From: Triticum aestivum
Taxonomy: Eukaryota > Streptophyta > Magnoliopsida > Poales > Poaceae
Length of the DNA: 64,000 bases
Assembly (NCBI RefSeq): GCF_018294505.1
Contig: NC_057798.1
Span: forward strand, 370,807,808 to 370,871,807
Reading direction: 5' to 3'
Shown one piece after another: positions 1 to 12,650 of the stretch (its first letter is position 1; the number at the start of each line of letters is the position of its first letter). The translations under genes and the position numbers were made by a program. Below the pieces are notes generated by a model. It saw nothing but the letters and a program-made list of their open reading frames with translations, did not search any database and had not been told where the DNA came from.

Positions 1-226
1 TTGACATGTTCATAGGAATAGGCCTTCTATTCAATGCAGTCCCACCGAGCCAAGGGTCTTATAATTAAGCAAGCCCTCGAGAGGGCTTAGTTGATCATGA
101 TTTCTGTTTTCTCTTTCTTTTCCTTTTTGTTTCGAGAAAGATATCGTTCGATTCTCCTTCTATTGATTCTTTTCCGATCGAGATGTACGGATCCATGTGT
201 CTACATACATAGATTCTGTTCATGGA

Positions 227-560
227 TTAACGAAAATGTGCAAGAGCTCTATTTGCCTCTACCATTCTATGAGTCGCTTCCTTTTTGCGTATGGCACCCC
301 CACTCCCTTTGGCAGCATCTACTAATTCGGAACTTAATTTGAAAGCCATATTTCGACCCGGACACTTTTGGGATGCTTCTAATAACCAACGAATGGCAAG
401 TGCTCTTCCTTGTTTAGATCCTATTTCAATCGGAACTTTCCGCGTCGATCCTTTTTTATTACGTCTTGTTTTTACTCCTATATTGGGAGTTACTCTACGT
501 ATTGCTTGACGTAAAACCAATAGTGGATTTGTTTTTGTCTTTTTTTGAATCTTTTTCACG
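227..560 (-). pseudogene. rps7: plastid ribosomal protein S7, 3' fragment (organelle-derived)
   Basis: The minus strand encodes about 110 residues that I recognise as the C-terminal two thirds of chloroplast S7, a small-subunit protein of the plastid ribosome (usual length about 155). Seen: [20 protein letters not shown] near the start and the conserved end ANRALAHFR followed directly by TAA (227-229). The match stops at about 560, just upstream of [11 protein letters not shown], where a different repeated sequence (561-786) begins. The apparent start Met (557-559) is therefore created by the junction and is not the S7 start. Bases 1-226 continue on the 3' side without another recognisable gene. 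The fragment is plastid DNA, carried either through the mitochondrial genome or moved on its own. It has no N-terminus and is presumably not expressed. Confidence 0.85.
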
Positions 561-786
561 AACTAGCAACAAGGAGCTTTTCCAAGCAGATCTCCCTGTT
601 CAGAAAAGGGCAGGAAACAGTGGGTTTTCCCGAGCGACCGATCCTATCTGTGGTCCAACAGCTTGATTTCATCAAATTAAGGAAGCCAAAAAAAAAGCAA
701 AACCGAAGGAGAGACTTGTTTTATGAGCAAGAACGAGGGAGGCCCCTTCGAGACCCTACCTATCGAAGCCTTGTTTTAACAAGGGA
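561..786 (+). repeat. dispersed direct repeat, copy 1 (partner 43414-43638)
   Basis: About 226 bp recurs in the same orientation at 43414-43638 with only scattered substitutions and one length change in an A run. Both copies start at AACTAGCAACAAGGAG and end at TTTTAACAAGGGA. Here the repeat abuts the plastid rps7 fragment; at 43.4 kb it abuts unrelated sequence. It can be read as a basic peptide (RRRDLFYEQERGRP) that I cannot assign to a family. Its behaviour fits a mitochondrial recombination repeat. Confidence 0.8.
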
Positions 787-1058
787 GTTAGCCGGGGCTT
801 CTTCCTCGAGTCCTGTCATGATCCCGCACTCGACGAAAGAGCTTTGCTCAATTCATTCGATTTCGAAATAGTGTATAAAGTGATTCTTGCAATTTCACTG
901 CAGGCAGCGTAGCAATTCTCGCGGGAATCTCGGTCTTGTTTGGGCCGATTCCTTAACGAGAGCCTAGTCGAAAGCGCCCATAAAAAGAGTAAATCGTTTT
1001 TGGTATGGGTATGCTGGCCCCTACGAGGGGCGGTAAGCAAGGTAGAGACCAGGGAGCA

Positions 1059-1595
1059 GGACTCACGACTCTATTAGAAAGTAGAATGACCAACTTTTAC
1101 ACGAATTTTCAAGTGGATGAGATCGGTCGAGTGGTCTCAGTTGGAGATGGGATTGCACGTGTTTATGGATTGAACGAGATTCAAGCAGGAGAAATGGTGG
1201 AATTTTCCAGCGGTGTGAAAGGAATCGCCTTAAATCTTGAGAATGAGAATGTAGGTATTGTTGTCTTTGGTAGTGATACCGCTATTAAAGAAGGAGATCT
1301 TGTCAAGCGCACTCGATCTATTGTGGATGCTCCTGCGGGAAAGGCCATGTTAGGCCGTGTGGTCGACGCCTTGGGAGTACCTATGGATGGAAAAGGGGCT
1401 CTAAGCAATCACGAACGAAGACGTGTCGAAGTGAAAGCCCCAGGGATTATTGAACGTAAATCTGTGCACGAACCCATGCAAACAGGCTTAAAAGCAGTGG
1501 ATAGCCTAGTTCCTATAGGCCGTGGTCAACGAGAACTTATAATCGGGGACAGACAAACTGGAAAAACTGCAATAGCTATCGATACTATATTAAAC
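1059..1595 (+). pseudogene. atp1: mitochondrial ATP synthase subunit alpha, internal 5' fragment
   Basis: Codons about 10 to 187 of the 509-residue F1 ATP synthase alpha subunit, a nucleotide-binding subunit of complex V on the matrix side of the inner membrane. Seen: [20 protein letters not shown] at the start, the beta-barrel domain, and the P-loop GDRQTGKT close to the 3' break. The usual first residues (MEFSPRAAE type) are replaced by an unrelated leader, so the frame opens at 1005 with a foreign Met. After DTILN the sequence jumps to [15 protein letters not shown] and a stop at 1641-1643. Most of the catalytic interface and the whole C-terminal domain are missing, so it cannot make a working subunit. 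Several substitutions against the conserved grass protein (for example SNHERR where SDHERR is usual) fit relaxed constraint. Confidence 0.9.
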
Positions 1596-4500
1596 CTGAA
1601 AATCCTTGATTTAGTTTCGAGTAATAAACTAATAAAACCTTAATCAAAACTATTCAACTAGCCTAAACAAACCTTCAATGGAAGAGTTTACTTTTTTTTT
1701 TGCAAAATTTCTGTAAATTTGAAGTTGAACTTAATTAAACAAGCCAAGCAATTCTATTTGCTCACAATCACAAGAAATTTGTCCCCCGCCATATTTTCTT
1801 CCCCTCTGTTTGTCCACTACCTCGGCTAAACCTAAGCAAAAGAAAAAGAGGTCCAAGAGACAGACCCGAATAAAGAAGAATTAGTAATCTTTGACGAATT
1901 AGGAAGAAAAAGGATTCTTATTTTGATACAAGAAGAATCGGCACAAGAAAAAGCCACCCGGAGAAGATTTCTTTTCTTTGCTGATTCCTCTCAATGAAAT
2001 TTGCCATGTTGCACTAAGTTACTTACGGATGTATGCATGGAGTCCGGGAACACTTTGGGGTGAACACCCATCCGAACAAGTAGGGTCAATAGTTCAGCAT
2101 TTAGGCCGTAACATTTAGCAAAAAATGAATCTGAAACCCAACAAGTGCTCTCCGAACCAAGCTAGATAGTCTCCTATCACTAGGCTCACCAACCAACCTG
2201 GACTTTGATTCTTTCTTATTATTCTAACCGGATATAAAAACCATAAGGATTGTTTCCAGCCGAGAGTTCCCATATGACATAAGCGCTCTTGGGTGGGGTG
2301 GGCCCTCATTCGCCAGGTCTTTGAGTGCCCGTCGTACCACGTGGTTGGTACACTAGGCTGATAGATACTTTACTTTAAGGATCTGGCTCCTTCGCTAGAT
2401 GGAGAGTAAGCGACTTCTATTAGCACCGGACCGTCGAGTCGAATTTCTCGTGTCATGTGCAACGTCCATCAATGGTGGTTCATTAATGTCCATAGATTTA
2501 GACTCCTTCCCCCTTCCCTTATACGCAAAAGATCGAGAGGGGCCCGAACCCAAACCAAGAACGTAAACAGAATTCGACTCACTCTCGTATGGCTCGCCCT
2601 CGAGCCCTGGGCGAGTCGGCCGGGTCTTTCCCTCTTGTTCTGTTTCCACCACGATAAAGACGCACGGAAGAACTATGGTATGCCCAGCGCGTGGAGGATC
2701 CGTTGAGAGTGTCCCTTGTCTCGGTAGGGAACAGTACCTATTGTCTTGAAAAAAAAGGTCAGTGCTACGGTCCCCTATTGTTTGATCCAATATTGACCGG
2801 TGCGGATCATGTTCTACTACCTCCGGTCCGTGGTTCGACCTCCCGTAGTGGTCCTTGCTTTTCTTTTTGAAAGCTCCGCAGGGCCAATTTTGCGTACTTG
2901 CTCAGTGTGCCCCCCTTTCGTGGAGTGCCCCGCCCGGTTCACACGGCTGTTGGCCTACCAAGCAAGCACTTGCCCGCTGCTCCTGCCGCCTGCCAAGTGG
3001 GATCCACGCTTGTTATCCTGACTGTTCTCTCTACTAGGCCCTTTCCTATTGCTCTAACCATAAGCTATGGCAATTCCAGCTCGCACCCACTCTGGCCCGC
3101 CCAGCGGGGCCTGAGTGAGCTCAGTGGTCGGCCCCTGACGTTAGGGGTCTTTCGCTTTTGCCAGATCTATAGAGATATTACGAGTCCTCTGTCCCAGATT
3201 CCCTCGCCGCGGCCATCTGGTTCACCGGTACTACCAAAAGGTCTCATGCTTACGTTACTGTGACTGATATATAAGTATGATCTCGGACTATGAAGACCCA
3301 GTCGTGCTTCTGGTTTCCATTCTCATCATCATATTAAAGGAAACTCCTCGTGCTCTGCCATAAGAACTTGGAGTCCGTATCATGGTGAAGGTAAGGTAAC
3401 GCTGTGATTCTTGCTCAAAAAACTGACCGAACGCGTTCGAGTTATTGGCTCGTCCGACCCGGCAGCATTCATGAGTCGCTCGTTCAACTATCCCTCGGAG
3501 ACACAGTCGAGAAGTGCCATGCATGGTCGCCCCCCGTCCTTTCTTTCTCTCGGTCCCACCAGGGTGGGCCCCTCTGGGGTAATAAAGAAATGGATAAAAA
3601 AAGGGGACTTCTGCTACGGGCTATGCCACCCATTACTTATGAGGCAAGTCGCATCCATCTCATCGCAAGCACCTACAATGTCATGATCACATTGGTTTAC
3701 AAGTGAAAGAAAGAGATCGCAATGGTCTAAGATATAGTCAGTGAACAATAACTCAGATCTGATGTCGGATCGAAACAAAAATGCAAAAAGACAACACAAA
3801 CGTAAAAGATCGAACTCTAATTTAGTTACTGAGTGAGATGTTTTGCTACCTACAAAAAGTTGGTTCTTCCCCTACAACCCCTAGCCCTCCAAGGCAGTAC
3901 TCTTCATCGAATTTGAACGACTAATCACTGATCAAAAGGCAAAATGCTCTATTAACTAATAATAGGTTAAATGTAATAGCTTTTTAATGAATAATAATAC
4001 GAAGGATATAATAACCAGATATAAGTGAATTACATTCACCGTTGATTAAGAATTCTGATTAATAACATTATCCTTGAGAGTAAACGAACAGGTTAATATC
4101 TTTCTTCAATGGATACATAATATATTATAACTCCAGATCAAGTTATGGAGAAATCCTTCACTCGCAGGGAATTCAAATAGATGTGTTGAAGATCATCAAA
4201 GAAAGGAAAAAGACTGAATTCGATCCATCTCCTCCCTTTTCTTTAAACCAAGAGCTACTCCTCCCTTTTCTTTTTTTATGTAATTTCAATATGATTTCAT
4301 TTGTGTTCATGTTTTCAATTTAGAACCCCACGGAAGTGAATAGGAAAAAGCAAAATACCCCTTTGATACGCCTTCCTTTACCTATTTCTAGATTGATTGA
4401 TGTTCAATGGAGGGAAACTTGCCATTCCTTCTTTCCTTTGAAATTGTACATTTTTTGATTATGAACTAATTGTATCCTTTTTGTTCCCATCGAGCTTTCT

Positions 4501-7500
4501 TGCCTAGTGACTAAGGATTTTCACACTTGTTGTGTCTATAAAAGATTTTCTCATAAAACACTAACAGAAGTGTTAGAGGGATTCACTTTCGATAAGAATC
4601 CAAAAGCAAGTTCCCTATACTACCTTCTTTCCCTCCTCTGTTTCTGTCTTTAAGAGGCAGTGCATCAGGCAGGAATAGAACCTACTTTTTGACCCATTTT
4701 GCCTCGCTAGCTTTGAGCTTGTATGTACCAGTAATCAAACCTAGAATCTCATTTCCCATTGCTTTCATCGCATAGAGCCAGCTGCCGCATCCACAGGCCT
4801 ATTTAGTAAGTGGGGTGTATCCTTGGTGACACTTGAGAAATAATCCTATACTTCCAATAACCCACTACTTCCTCCACGGATGGTACATGGCAAGCATCTG
4901 CCGGAACTAGAGGCGAGAACTTTTCAATCAATTACGAGAGGCATTCGCTTCTCTGAGGTGAGGGGTACGATTGTGGAAGATCCCGTGGAGGCAGGGGTTG
5001 GAGATGTGATGCAAGGGTGCGGGGAATTGGGTGGAAGGACAGTTGTTAATGTGGAGTCAGGACGGGCGTGAGGCAAGAAGTGGAGGGAAGTGGGATCTAG
5101 ATTAGAAGAGATAAATACGATATTGCTGATACCCGCAGACGATCCCTAGCCTAGCTTGGCAATCCCTTGAAAATGCAATGCATTTTCCCTTGAGATGAAA
5201 TTGCTTTTTCGATGGCAACTAAAAAAACTCTCAAATCAACTCACGCATATTCCCTTGCTTCTGTTAACTACGCATATCTCCTGTTTCTATACTTGCTAGC
5301 TAGCAACCTCTTATCACACAGAAAGCGTGACATGAATGCATACCCCCGTGTATACAACTCCTTACTATCTCTAATATACCGTTGCTTGTTCGGCGCATAG
5401 ACCTATTATTATTATCGGTCAGGCTTTCCTTTTAGCAGGTGATTACTATATATAATATAGCGGGCTTTCCCTTATCTGTTCGCTTAGGTATCTGACTGTG
5501 TAGCGTAGTTCGCCGATTCCCGGGGCCGGCACGGCACAACCGGATCCCCATCCTTAGCCAAAGTCCGTACTTTACCCCGTTCCTGATCCCCAATGCCAGG
5601 GTTGAATAGTAGCCAGCCATGAGATCTATACTTTATCCATTGGTCAAGTAGCATAATTGTTTACCAGGTCTTTCTTCTTGGATAGATATGGCCCTACCTT
5701 CCTCTTGAGGAATCCGTTCATGATGCCCTGGCTACACTGACTGGACTATGTTGTGCGCTTTCGAGAAGATTCACACTACCGGCGAAAGGAAGCGGATAAG
5801 CTTATCACGAACGGCGCATCCTAGGACAGATAAATATGTATCATCCCTTTTGGAGATGACTACACTACCGGGGAAAGAATCCATAAAATACTAGTGTGTT
5901 CAATTGGAAGATCATAAGTAGGACGGATAATATCCAAAGACACCAGTCCATCCAATTCCCTAAACTTCAATCAAATCAAGAAGAAACTAAAGAAACCGCG
6001 GAAGAAAAGCAATGGTTGTTCGGGGATAGGTCCCGCAATGAAAGTATTAATAAATCTAAAGTAGATTGGCAAGAAAGAGCAGTTGGTCATCTCGGAAAGA
6101 TAGATAAAGCTAAATCTAGGAAAGCAAGCTAGGAAACCCTAGATAGGAGCAATCCGTTCCACCACTCCTGAGAATTTAGGGCATAATCACCCGCGGAGCA
6201 ACTGGGGTACTCAACACTGTAGTAGTACAATCGGTTGTCTTTCTCTAGCCAATAACACGGCAAGAGGTGGACGGCAATGAAGTTGAGGGTAATGACAACA
6301 AACTAAATCCCAACACTTAATGCAAACGGCTCTGAATGGTCTAAAGATACGAATTATTCGACCGAGATGGGTTTACCTCACTCGTTTGTAGAAACACTTT
6401 CGAAAGAACAGACAAGATCCACCAGATAAAAAATTGGTACGCCACGCACGGCTGCTCCGGCGAGCGACGGGGGCACGGGCGCGGTGTTTCTCGCAGTTGC
6501 TCGATGGCTAGGGGAACGGATAAATCCCCTTTCGAAATGACTTGATTATCCCTCGACTAGGAAACAAGAGTACTCTTTACCATAGGAAAGAAGCTAACTC
6601 TGAAAAAGAGAAATGGAATCATCGAGATAGGAGCTAGTTCCTGGATTGAGAGAGTTCTGCCTAATGCCTAAATTGGATGGTGGATCTTCAGCTTTAGCGA
6701 GTTCACTCGTAGAAATGTCCGTTTGATTGCTCCTCGGGTGCTTCCTTCTTTCAAATCTAGATTTCCTAGAATCATACCTTCGTCCATTCTTGGCAAGCCT
6801 TCTTCTCTGATGGTATAGATGAAGACACCGGATCCCCATCCTTAGCCAAACCTTCAATTCAAGCTAGGGCAACAAAGGTTTCATCAGAAAGGGATGGATG
6901 GCCTCCACTCACAGATCCACTTTCTTTCGGGGCCATCAATACAATAGAATAGTTCTGTTCTTTAGCCGACGTTTTTCCTTGCCGTCTATATCCGAGCGGT
7001 TCCCTTTGGCATATTTCACTTGCTTTGCTACTACGGTACCCGCATTCTTGAAAGAAAAAGGGATGGATAGTTGCCCTTAGGAGACAGATGGTGCCCATTT
7101 ATCCATAGAATAGGTTCAAGAAGATGAGACGCATTGATGTTAATGAACTTGAGGTTGAAGTTCTAGTAAGCTTAAGCATAGGTTTAGGTGCACAAGTGGT
7201 ATACCAAAATACTCGTTTAACTACTCCGCAATGGGACACCCTTCTCAAGGTGGGTCCCCTTTCGTACGACCTATTCTCTCTCTCTGAAAGTAGCAATAGA
7301 AGAAGGATAGCTTCATGAGTTCGTTCTGACTCCTAGTTCGAAAGCTTTTCCTTCTGCTTGGGAACGATCTTATCCCGAGTCCTCTGTGGAGTGAAGGAAG
7401 TGATGCCAATTCTACCGGGTCCGGTACCCACTTAACAACGGATTCCATTTCTCTTGACCGATGGCGTTCTCCCACTGACTTGCTAAGGAAGAGGCTAGTT

Positions 7501-8400
7501 CGCGTGGACGCTGCCCTACGTGGTGTTGCTCGTTTTTAATGACTCTTAAAAGAGTTTACTAATGAATTCAAAAGGATTTAGGTATTTGACTAGCAGTCAT
7601 CTTCATCAGGTCTAGATATTGCTGTGAATAAGTGTTCTTTCGCTTGAACCTATGGATTGGCTTAAGCAAGCATGGTATCTTTGGACCAGACCTCGAACAT
7701 CTGCTTCTATAGGAGTTCATGTCTGTCAACATAACTAGTTTGATCCCCCTTCCTAAAGTATACATACAGCTCTTTTCTATTCTGATAATAAGTAAAGTGT
7801 CCCTCCTCCACCAGTCGATGAGCCTGCCTGAGAATCTATGCACTAAAGCCATACTGCAGGATTGCCCCCCATCATTCCAGCTTTAACTGCCTATTCGGCT
7901 TTAGCAGTGGGTTTCCAAAGGCGCTCTTCCCAGATAAAAATGGTTTTTATTCTATCCACAGGGACTTTTGCTCCAACTAGATTGAGCACGAAATCCAAGG
8001 ACCTTGAGTGACCACAAAGCCGAAGGGCGAGAGCAAACGGATCAATCACTAGAGACAGCTTTGTTTCTTGATAACAAAGATAGCCTGCCTTGACTTGAAT
8101 TGAGATAAAGGAAATGTAGTACATTGATATCGCTCCGCATTGAATTGAGAAAAAGCATTACCGGATTGTGGAGGATCAATAGACTCTGCCGTCGATAGAC
8201 AGAAAGACGCTTCAATTGCCCATTTCTCTGTGCTATTCTTCGCTTAGAAGGGCTTGACTTACTTAACTTACCGCTTTCCTGAAACTAGCTAAAAAAGGGT
8301 CAGGTATACCTGCCTGATGAGATAGGGTTTTTTCTAAAGCGGGAGCTGCTGTCGGTATGGGCAATTTCTTAAGTTCTTTGATTGATTCCGTCCCCGAGTG
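1596..8400. other. organelle-like spacer without a recognisable gene
   Basis: About 6.8 kb in which I recognise no gene. Short open frames occur on both strands (for example 2395-2790 minus, 2898-3263 plus) but overlap one another and show no known domain. Part 2300-3800 is GC-richer and lacks frequent stops in several frames, as mitochondrial introns and spacers often do; I looked for a group II domain V there and found none. Part 3800-5100 is AT-richer. A 24-bp direct repeat centred on CCGGATCCCCATCCTTAG is present at 5539-5562 and 6827-6850. Probably mitochondrial intergenic DNA, by position between atp1 and cox1 pieces; this is inference. Confidence 0.4.
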
Positions 8401-8403
8401 CTA

Positions 8404-9006
<603 letters not shown>

Positions 9007-9009
9007 TTA

Positions 9010-9420
9010 TCAAAGAGGGGCCGGGGGGCTGGAAGAGAAAAGAATCAGAATTAATGAGCTACCCCATTTTTTTTCTAATTCCCTTCTAAAATCCTCCGAC
9101 TTAAACAAGTCGAGAGCATGCTCGTGCTCAGCTCTTTCGAGACTTGCCTTGCTCTTGGGGATTTCTTCCCACCGGATCCTCTGTTCCACTTCCAGGCACC
9201 TCCTTGCGGAGCTTTCCGCCTCAAGGAGATCCCAGTTGTGGGAAACAACATTTTGAAAGAAAACGGATCCTCCCTCATTCTCCCGCAGATCTTGATCAGA
9301 CACTTGGAGAACAGTGAAAGAATCAGTTGCATGAATATGGTCCAGATAGGAAGGAAGCGCTTCATCGACCAAGTAGGGCTCGATTGGTAGATAAGGCCCT
9401 ACTCTTTGATAAAGCGCCAC
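9010..9420 (-). pseudogene. cox1-upstream reading frame, copy 1
   Basis: An open frame of 136 residues ending 30 bp before the cox1 start of copy 1. The same protein is encoded before the other two cox1 starts (11937-12350 plus, 48751-49356 minus). It contains [20 protein letters not shown], then an acidic and arginine-rich, probably helical part ([32 protein letters not shown]). I do not recognise the family. Here the homologous part begins right at the apparent start Met, and upstream sequence differs from the copy at 49 kb, so this copy is 5'-truncated. It ends in SSSPPAPL because a frame difference against the 48.7-kb copy lets it read on. It is probably part of the mitochondrial cox1 5' region. 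Confidence 0.6.
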
Positions 9421-9564
9421 AAATTCCTGAAACTGGCTTTTCCTTTAGTCATAATTACGAATACAACATCTACCATTACATTTAACTAGAGACTCATGCT
9501 ATCCGAACCAGTCATTATAATGTTGTTGTTGATATATTTTGACTTATATATCGCGGGTAGGGAT

Positions 9565-9663
9565 ATATAAAGTTGATGATTCCCACCAAGAATTTGATCG
9601 CCGGGTCGGCTAATTCCATACGAATCAGTACGGAGAAGCATGTACCCATCACTCTTGCAATGG
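9565..9663 (-). pseudogene. cox1: cox1 micro-fragment (codons about 25-56)
   Basis: About 99 bp on the minus strand match the cox1 segment [15 protein letters not shown] through the NHQLYN region. One base is missing at the arginine after MELA, which shifts the frame, and no start codon is included. It lies 0.6 kb upstream of copy 1 and in the same orientation, so it is a separate small duplication and not part of that copy. Confidence 0.8.
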
Positions 9664-11720
9664 ACGAGCACGGGGCTTAGTCAAGTAGAACCGGGTTGCG
9701 CTGCTTGATGCTCTGATCGAAAACAAATCAGTGGGGCAATGCCGGTACGACAGAATATGCGTTAGAAAGGTCAATCCCTCCCCCCTTTTTGATTTTTTTA
9801 ATGAAAAACTGGGCCGAACTTCTAAAAAGCAGCCCACCATCTTCCATAGAACAATATCGCGGCAACGTAGACCTAAGTGGATTTGTTGGATCGAGGGGAA
9901 CCATCACAAGTACGGCCGGCCTATAGAACGAGAATGCCGTGTCGTCCAGCGGAGCTTAGAAGAAGGTGACTCGGAGCCTAAGGAAGGTGACTCGCGCAGA
10001 CAGCTGACTCCTTTTCAATGATCCTCATTTTCTCCAACATTAAGAAGATTATTGGTAAGGTGACCAACAATCACGCAAGATTCCGGGTCAGAGTTGCACC
10101 TCTTGCCTGATATATACAGGTCGTTACTGGCGATTCGTTTGTGCCCTATGGTGTTCAATTGCCCGTTTGTTCCCTCCCCCTCGGGACGGGTCAACCTACT
10201 TTGCCCGCTCAGGCGCTCCAAAATGCTCTGACTAGACCGCCGACACCCATGATTTGTCCATCATTCAAAATGGCATTTCGTAAGGGCTCATAAGGTAGGA
10301 GGAATCACAGATCCTCCATGCACTTTCGCCTAGAGTTAGTTTTATATTTCACTACTTTCTGAGTGGTGGCTAAACCCTGAAACTTTTCCTTGAAATGAAA
10401 TAAAGATCTAACTTTATTCCAGTAGTGGTTTCCGCAAATGTAGATAATCTTGTTGATTAACACCCACTTTCCATACCCTGCAATTCAGAGGCCATCACCT
10501 CTGGTCTTTTAGTAACATATTAGTAAACAAGGCTCTCCCAGTGTAGCTTTTTGTTCTCGAGGAAGAAAATCTCATTGATTACTTAGAATGCCGGATGAAG
10601 CAAGTTACATCATTGGTTCTTTCGTGATTCACGTATATTGGAAATCTCTTTCTTTAGGAAATGGGATGGCATTCAATTCTAACTTAGGGATTCTCTTCTT
10701 CTTGAACATTCATGAAAATAAGGACTCTGGCTTTAATGCTAAAGTTTAGTACTGGGCCGAGCGTCCTTGCCTACTTAGACAAGAGGGATACTTATAGATC
10801 TCTATGAGCGTAAGGCAAAGTGGGCAAGACTACTTCCACAACTACATTTTCGCTTAAGCAGGACCTGTGAGACCTCAAAGCAACAGTCTACTACTAGTTA
10901 TAGATGCTATTTCTAATTGAATAGAATGGATGCTTCACAGTGGTTCTGCGACAGGCAGGGCAGCCAGGTGAACATAGGCAATTGTTCCTATAGAACACAA
11001 GTCTTTCTCTAAAGCACGACCTTTCGATTGGACTACGTCTGGTCTCTATCCTTTTTATTCCAAAAATGGGTCCTCGATCAAAATGATCTGGTGTCTATGT
11101 CCATGCCTAAGGTTGGTAAACCCTATATCTATTGCGGGGTGGTTTGAGGAAGGGACAGCTTGTAACCCACGACTTACTACTACGAAGATTCTGGCGGAGA
11201 GCTTTTCACATATAGATAGGTCGGGATGAGGAAGCTCCGCAGTCAACTAATAGATAGAAAATCCACCTTGTGAACCATGTTTAAAGTACTGTCTGAGAAG
11301 GAATATACCTGTTCCAATCCCTCTAGTGGCTATACTGATTGACATAGGTAGCTTTCGTAGTCAAAGCTCACAAGGCCAAATGCTCTATTGGAGTGGGCAC
11401 GAACACACACAATCAAGGTTAGATGAACTTCTACTTCACGCCTTGAGGATTCTATGACGCTCACTCAATGGTGTTGTGGCGATTGCAAGCAATCAATAAA
11501 CGAGGAAGCCAAATTATGGATCCAGGAAGGCTGCATCAGAAGGAAGAGTAGGTGTTGCTATGCTGTTGGCTGGGACTGAGACAGAGAGAGGGGAGCATAG
11601 CCCCTATGATCCCGGTAAAGAGTTCCAACTAAGCTCTTCTCAGGTTCTTTCTTTCTCTTCCATTCTTATGTTTATATATTAAAGTGTAGTTTTCTTACTG
11701 AAATATAATAATATTAATCT
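9664..11720. other. spacer without a recognisable gene
   Basis: About 2 kb between two inverted cox1-leader copies. A 96-residue open frame at 9731-10021 (plus) is basic and has no domain that I recognise. The rest holds only short overlapping frames. Bases just before 11724 are AT-rich and resemble the region upstream of plastid clpP, but I cannot place that boundary. Confidence 0.4.
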
Positions 11721-11723
11721 AAT

Positions 11724-12350
11724 ATGCCCATTGGTGTTCCAAAAGTACCTTACCGGATTCCCAGAGATGAAGAAGCGACTTGGGTTGACTTATACAATGT
11801 TATGTATCAAGAAAGGACACTTTTTTTAGTTCACTGCCCTATACATAGAAAGAAGTGCTTTTCCACCGGTATCAACATTCTATCTGGAATCAGTAGCGAT
11901 AATTGTTGTATTGTGAGCCAGCCCCGTAAGGAATTTGTGGCGCTTTATCAAAGAGTAGGGCCTTATCTACCGATCGAGCCCTACTTGGTCGATGAAGCGC
12001 TTCGTTCCTATCTGGACCATATTCACGCAACTGATTCTTTCACTGTTCTCCCAGCATCTTATCAAGATCTGCGGGAGAATGAGGGAGGATCCATTTTCTT
12101 TCGAAATGCCGTTTCCCACAACCAGGTTCTCCTTGAGGCGGAAAGCTCCGCAAGGAGGTGCCTGGAAGTGGAACAGAGGATCCGGTGGGAAGAAATCCCC
12201 AAGAACAAGGAAAGTCTCGAAAGAGCTGAGCACGAGCATGCTCTCGACTTGTTTAAGTCAGAGGATCTTAGAAGGGAATTAGAAAAAAAAAGAGCGGGTA
12301 GCTCAGTAATTCTGATTCTTTTCTCTTCCAGCCCCCCGGCCCCTCTTTGA
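11724..12350 (+). pseudogene. chimeric ORF: plastid clpP start fused to the cox1-upstream frame
   Basis: An uninterrupted frame of 208 residues. Residues 1-35 are the N-terminus of the chloroplast ClpP protease subunit ([20 protein letters not shown] ... ERTLFL). The catalytic Ser, His and Asp of ClpP lie further downstream and are absent. Residues about 36-71 are a linker of unknown origin ([14 protein letters not shown]...). From residue about 72 the frame is the cox1-upstream protein also seen at 9010-9420 and 48751-49356. It ends 30 bp before a cox1 start on the same strand. Plastid DNA has thus been joined in frame to a mitochondrial sequence. It is labelled pseudogene because the ClpP part cannot be active and no expression signal is visible; whether the fusion was ever translated in mitochondria is unknown. 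Confidence 0.75.
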
Positions 12351-12380
12351 TAAGGAAAGTTTTCATTTCTAAAATTAAAA

Positions 12381-12650
12381 ATGACAAATATGGTTCGATG
12401 GCTCTTCTCTACTAACCACAAGGATATTGGGACTCTCTACTTCATCTTTGGTGCCATTGTAGGAGTGATGGGCACATGCTTCTCCGTACTGATTCGTATT
12501 CCTCTCCTTTTGTATCTCTTTATCCAATTTCGGTCTCGATTAGTTCACAAGATTGAATGGCCAAGTCAATATCTTTTTATAATTCCGAATGGTTTCTACT
12601 ATAACCCCCAAAATTTTATGCATATCTTTTTATCTTTCTGTATCCATTGA
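12381..12650 (+). pseudogene. chimeric ORF: first 39 codons of cox1 plus a hydrophobic tail
   Basis: An 89-residue open frame. Residues 1-39 are the COX1 N-terminus ([20 protein letters not shown] ... FSVLIR); residues 40-89 are unrelated, with hydrophobic stretches ([21 protein letters not shown]). The break is at 12497/12498. The 5' flank is the same as that of the other cox1 copies, so in a mitochondrion this frame would have inherited the cox1 promoter and leader. The build (cox1 start plus foreign tail) resembles the chimeric orf256 reported beside coxI in Triticum timopheevii cytoplasm, but I cannot tell whether the tail is the same. AT-rich sequence follows to about 12890 with no gene. 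Confidence 0.7.

Noticed and set aside
2395..3706. Overlapping open frames on both strands as genes
   Set aside because: They overlap in several frames, have no family resemblance and probably reflect the base composition of organelle spacer.
9731..10021. 96-residue basic frame as a ribosomal protein piece
   Set aside because: I compared it with plastid and mitochondrial ribosomal proteins that I know and found no convincing match.
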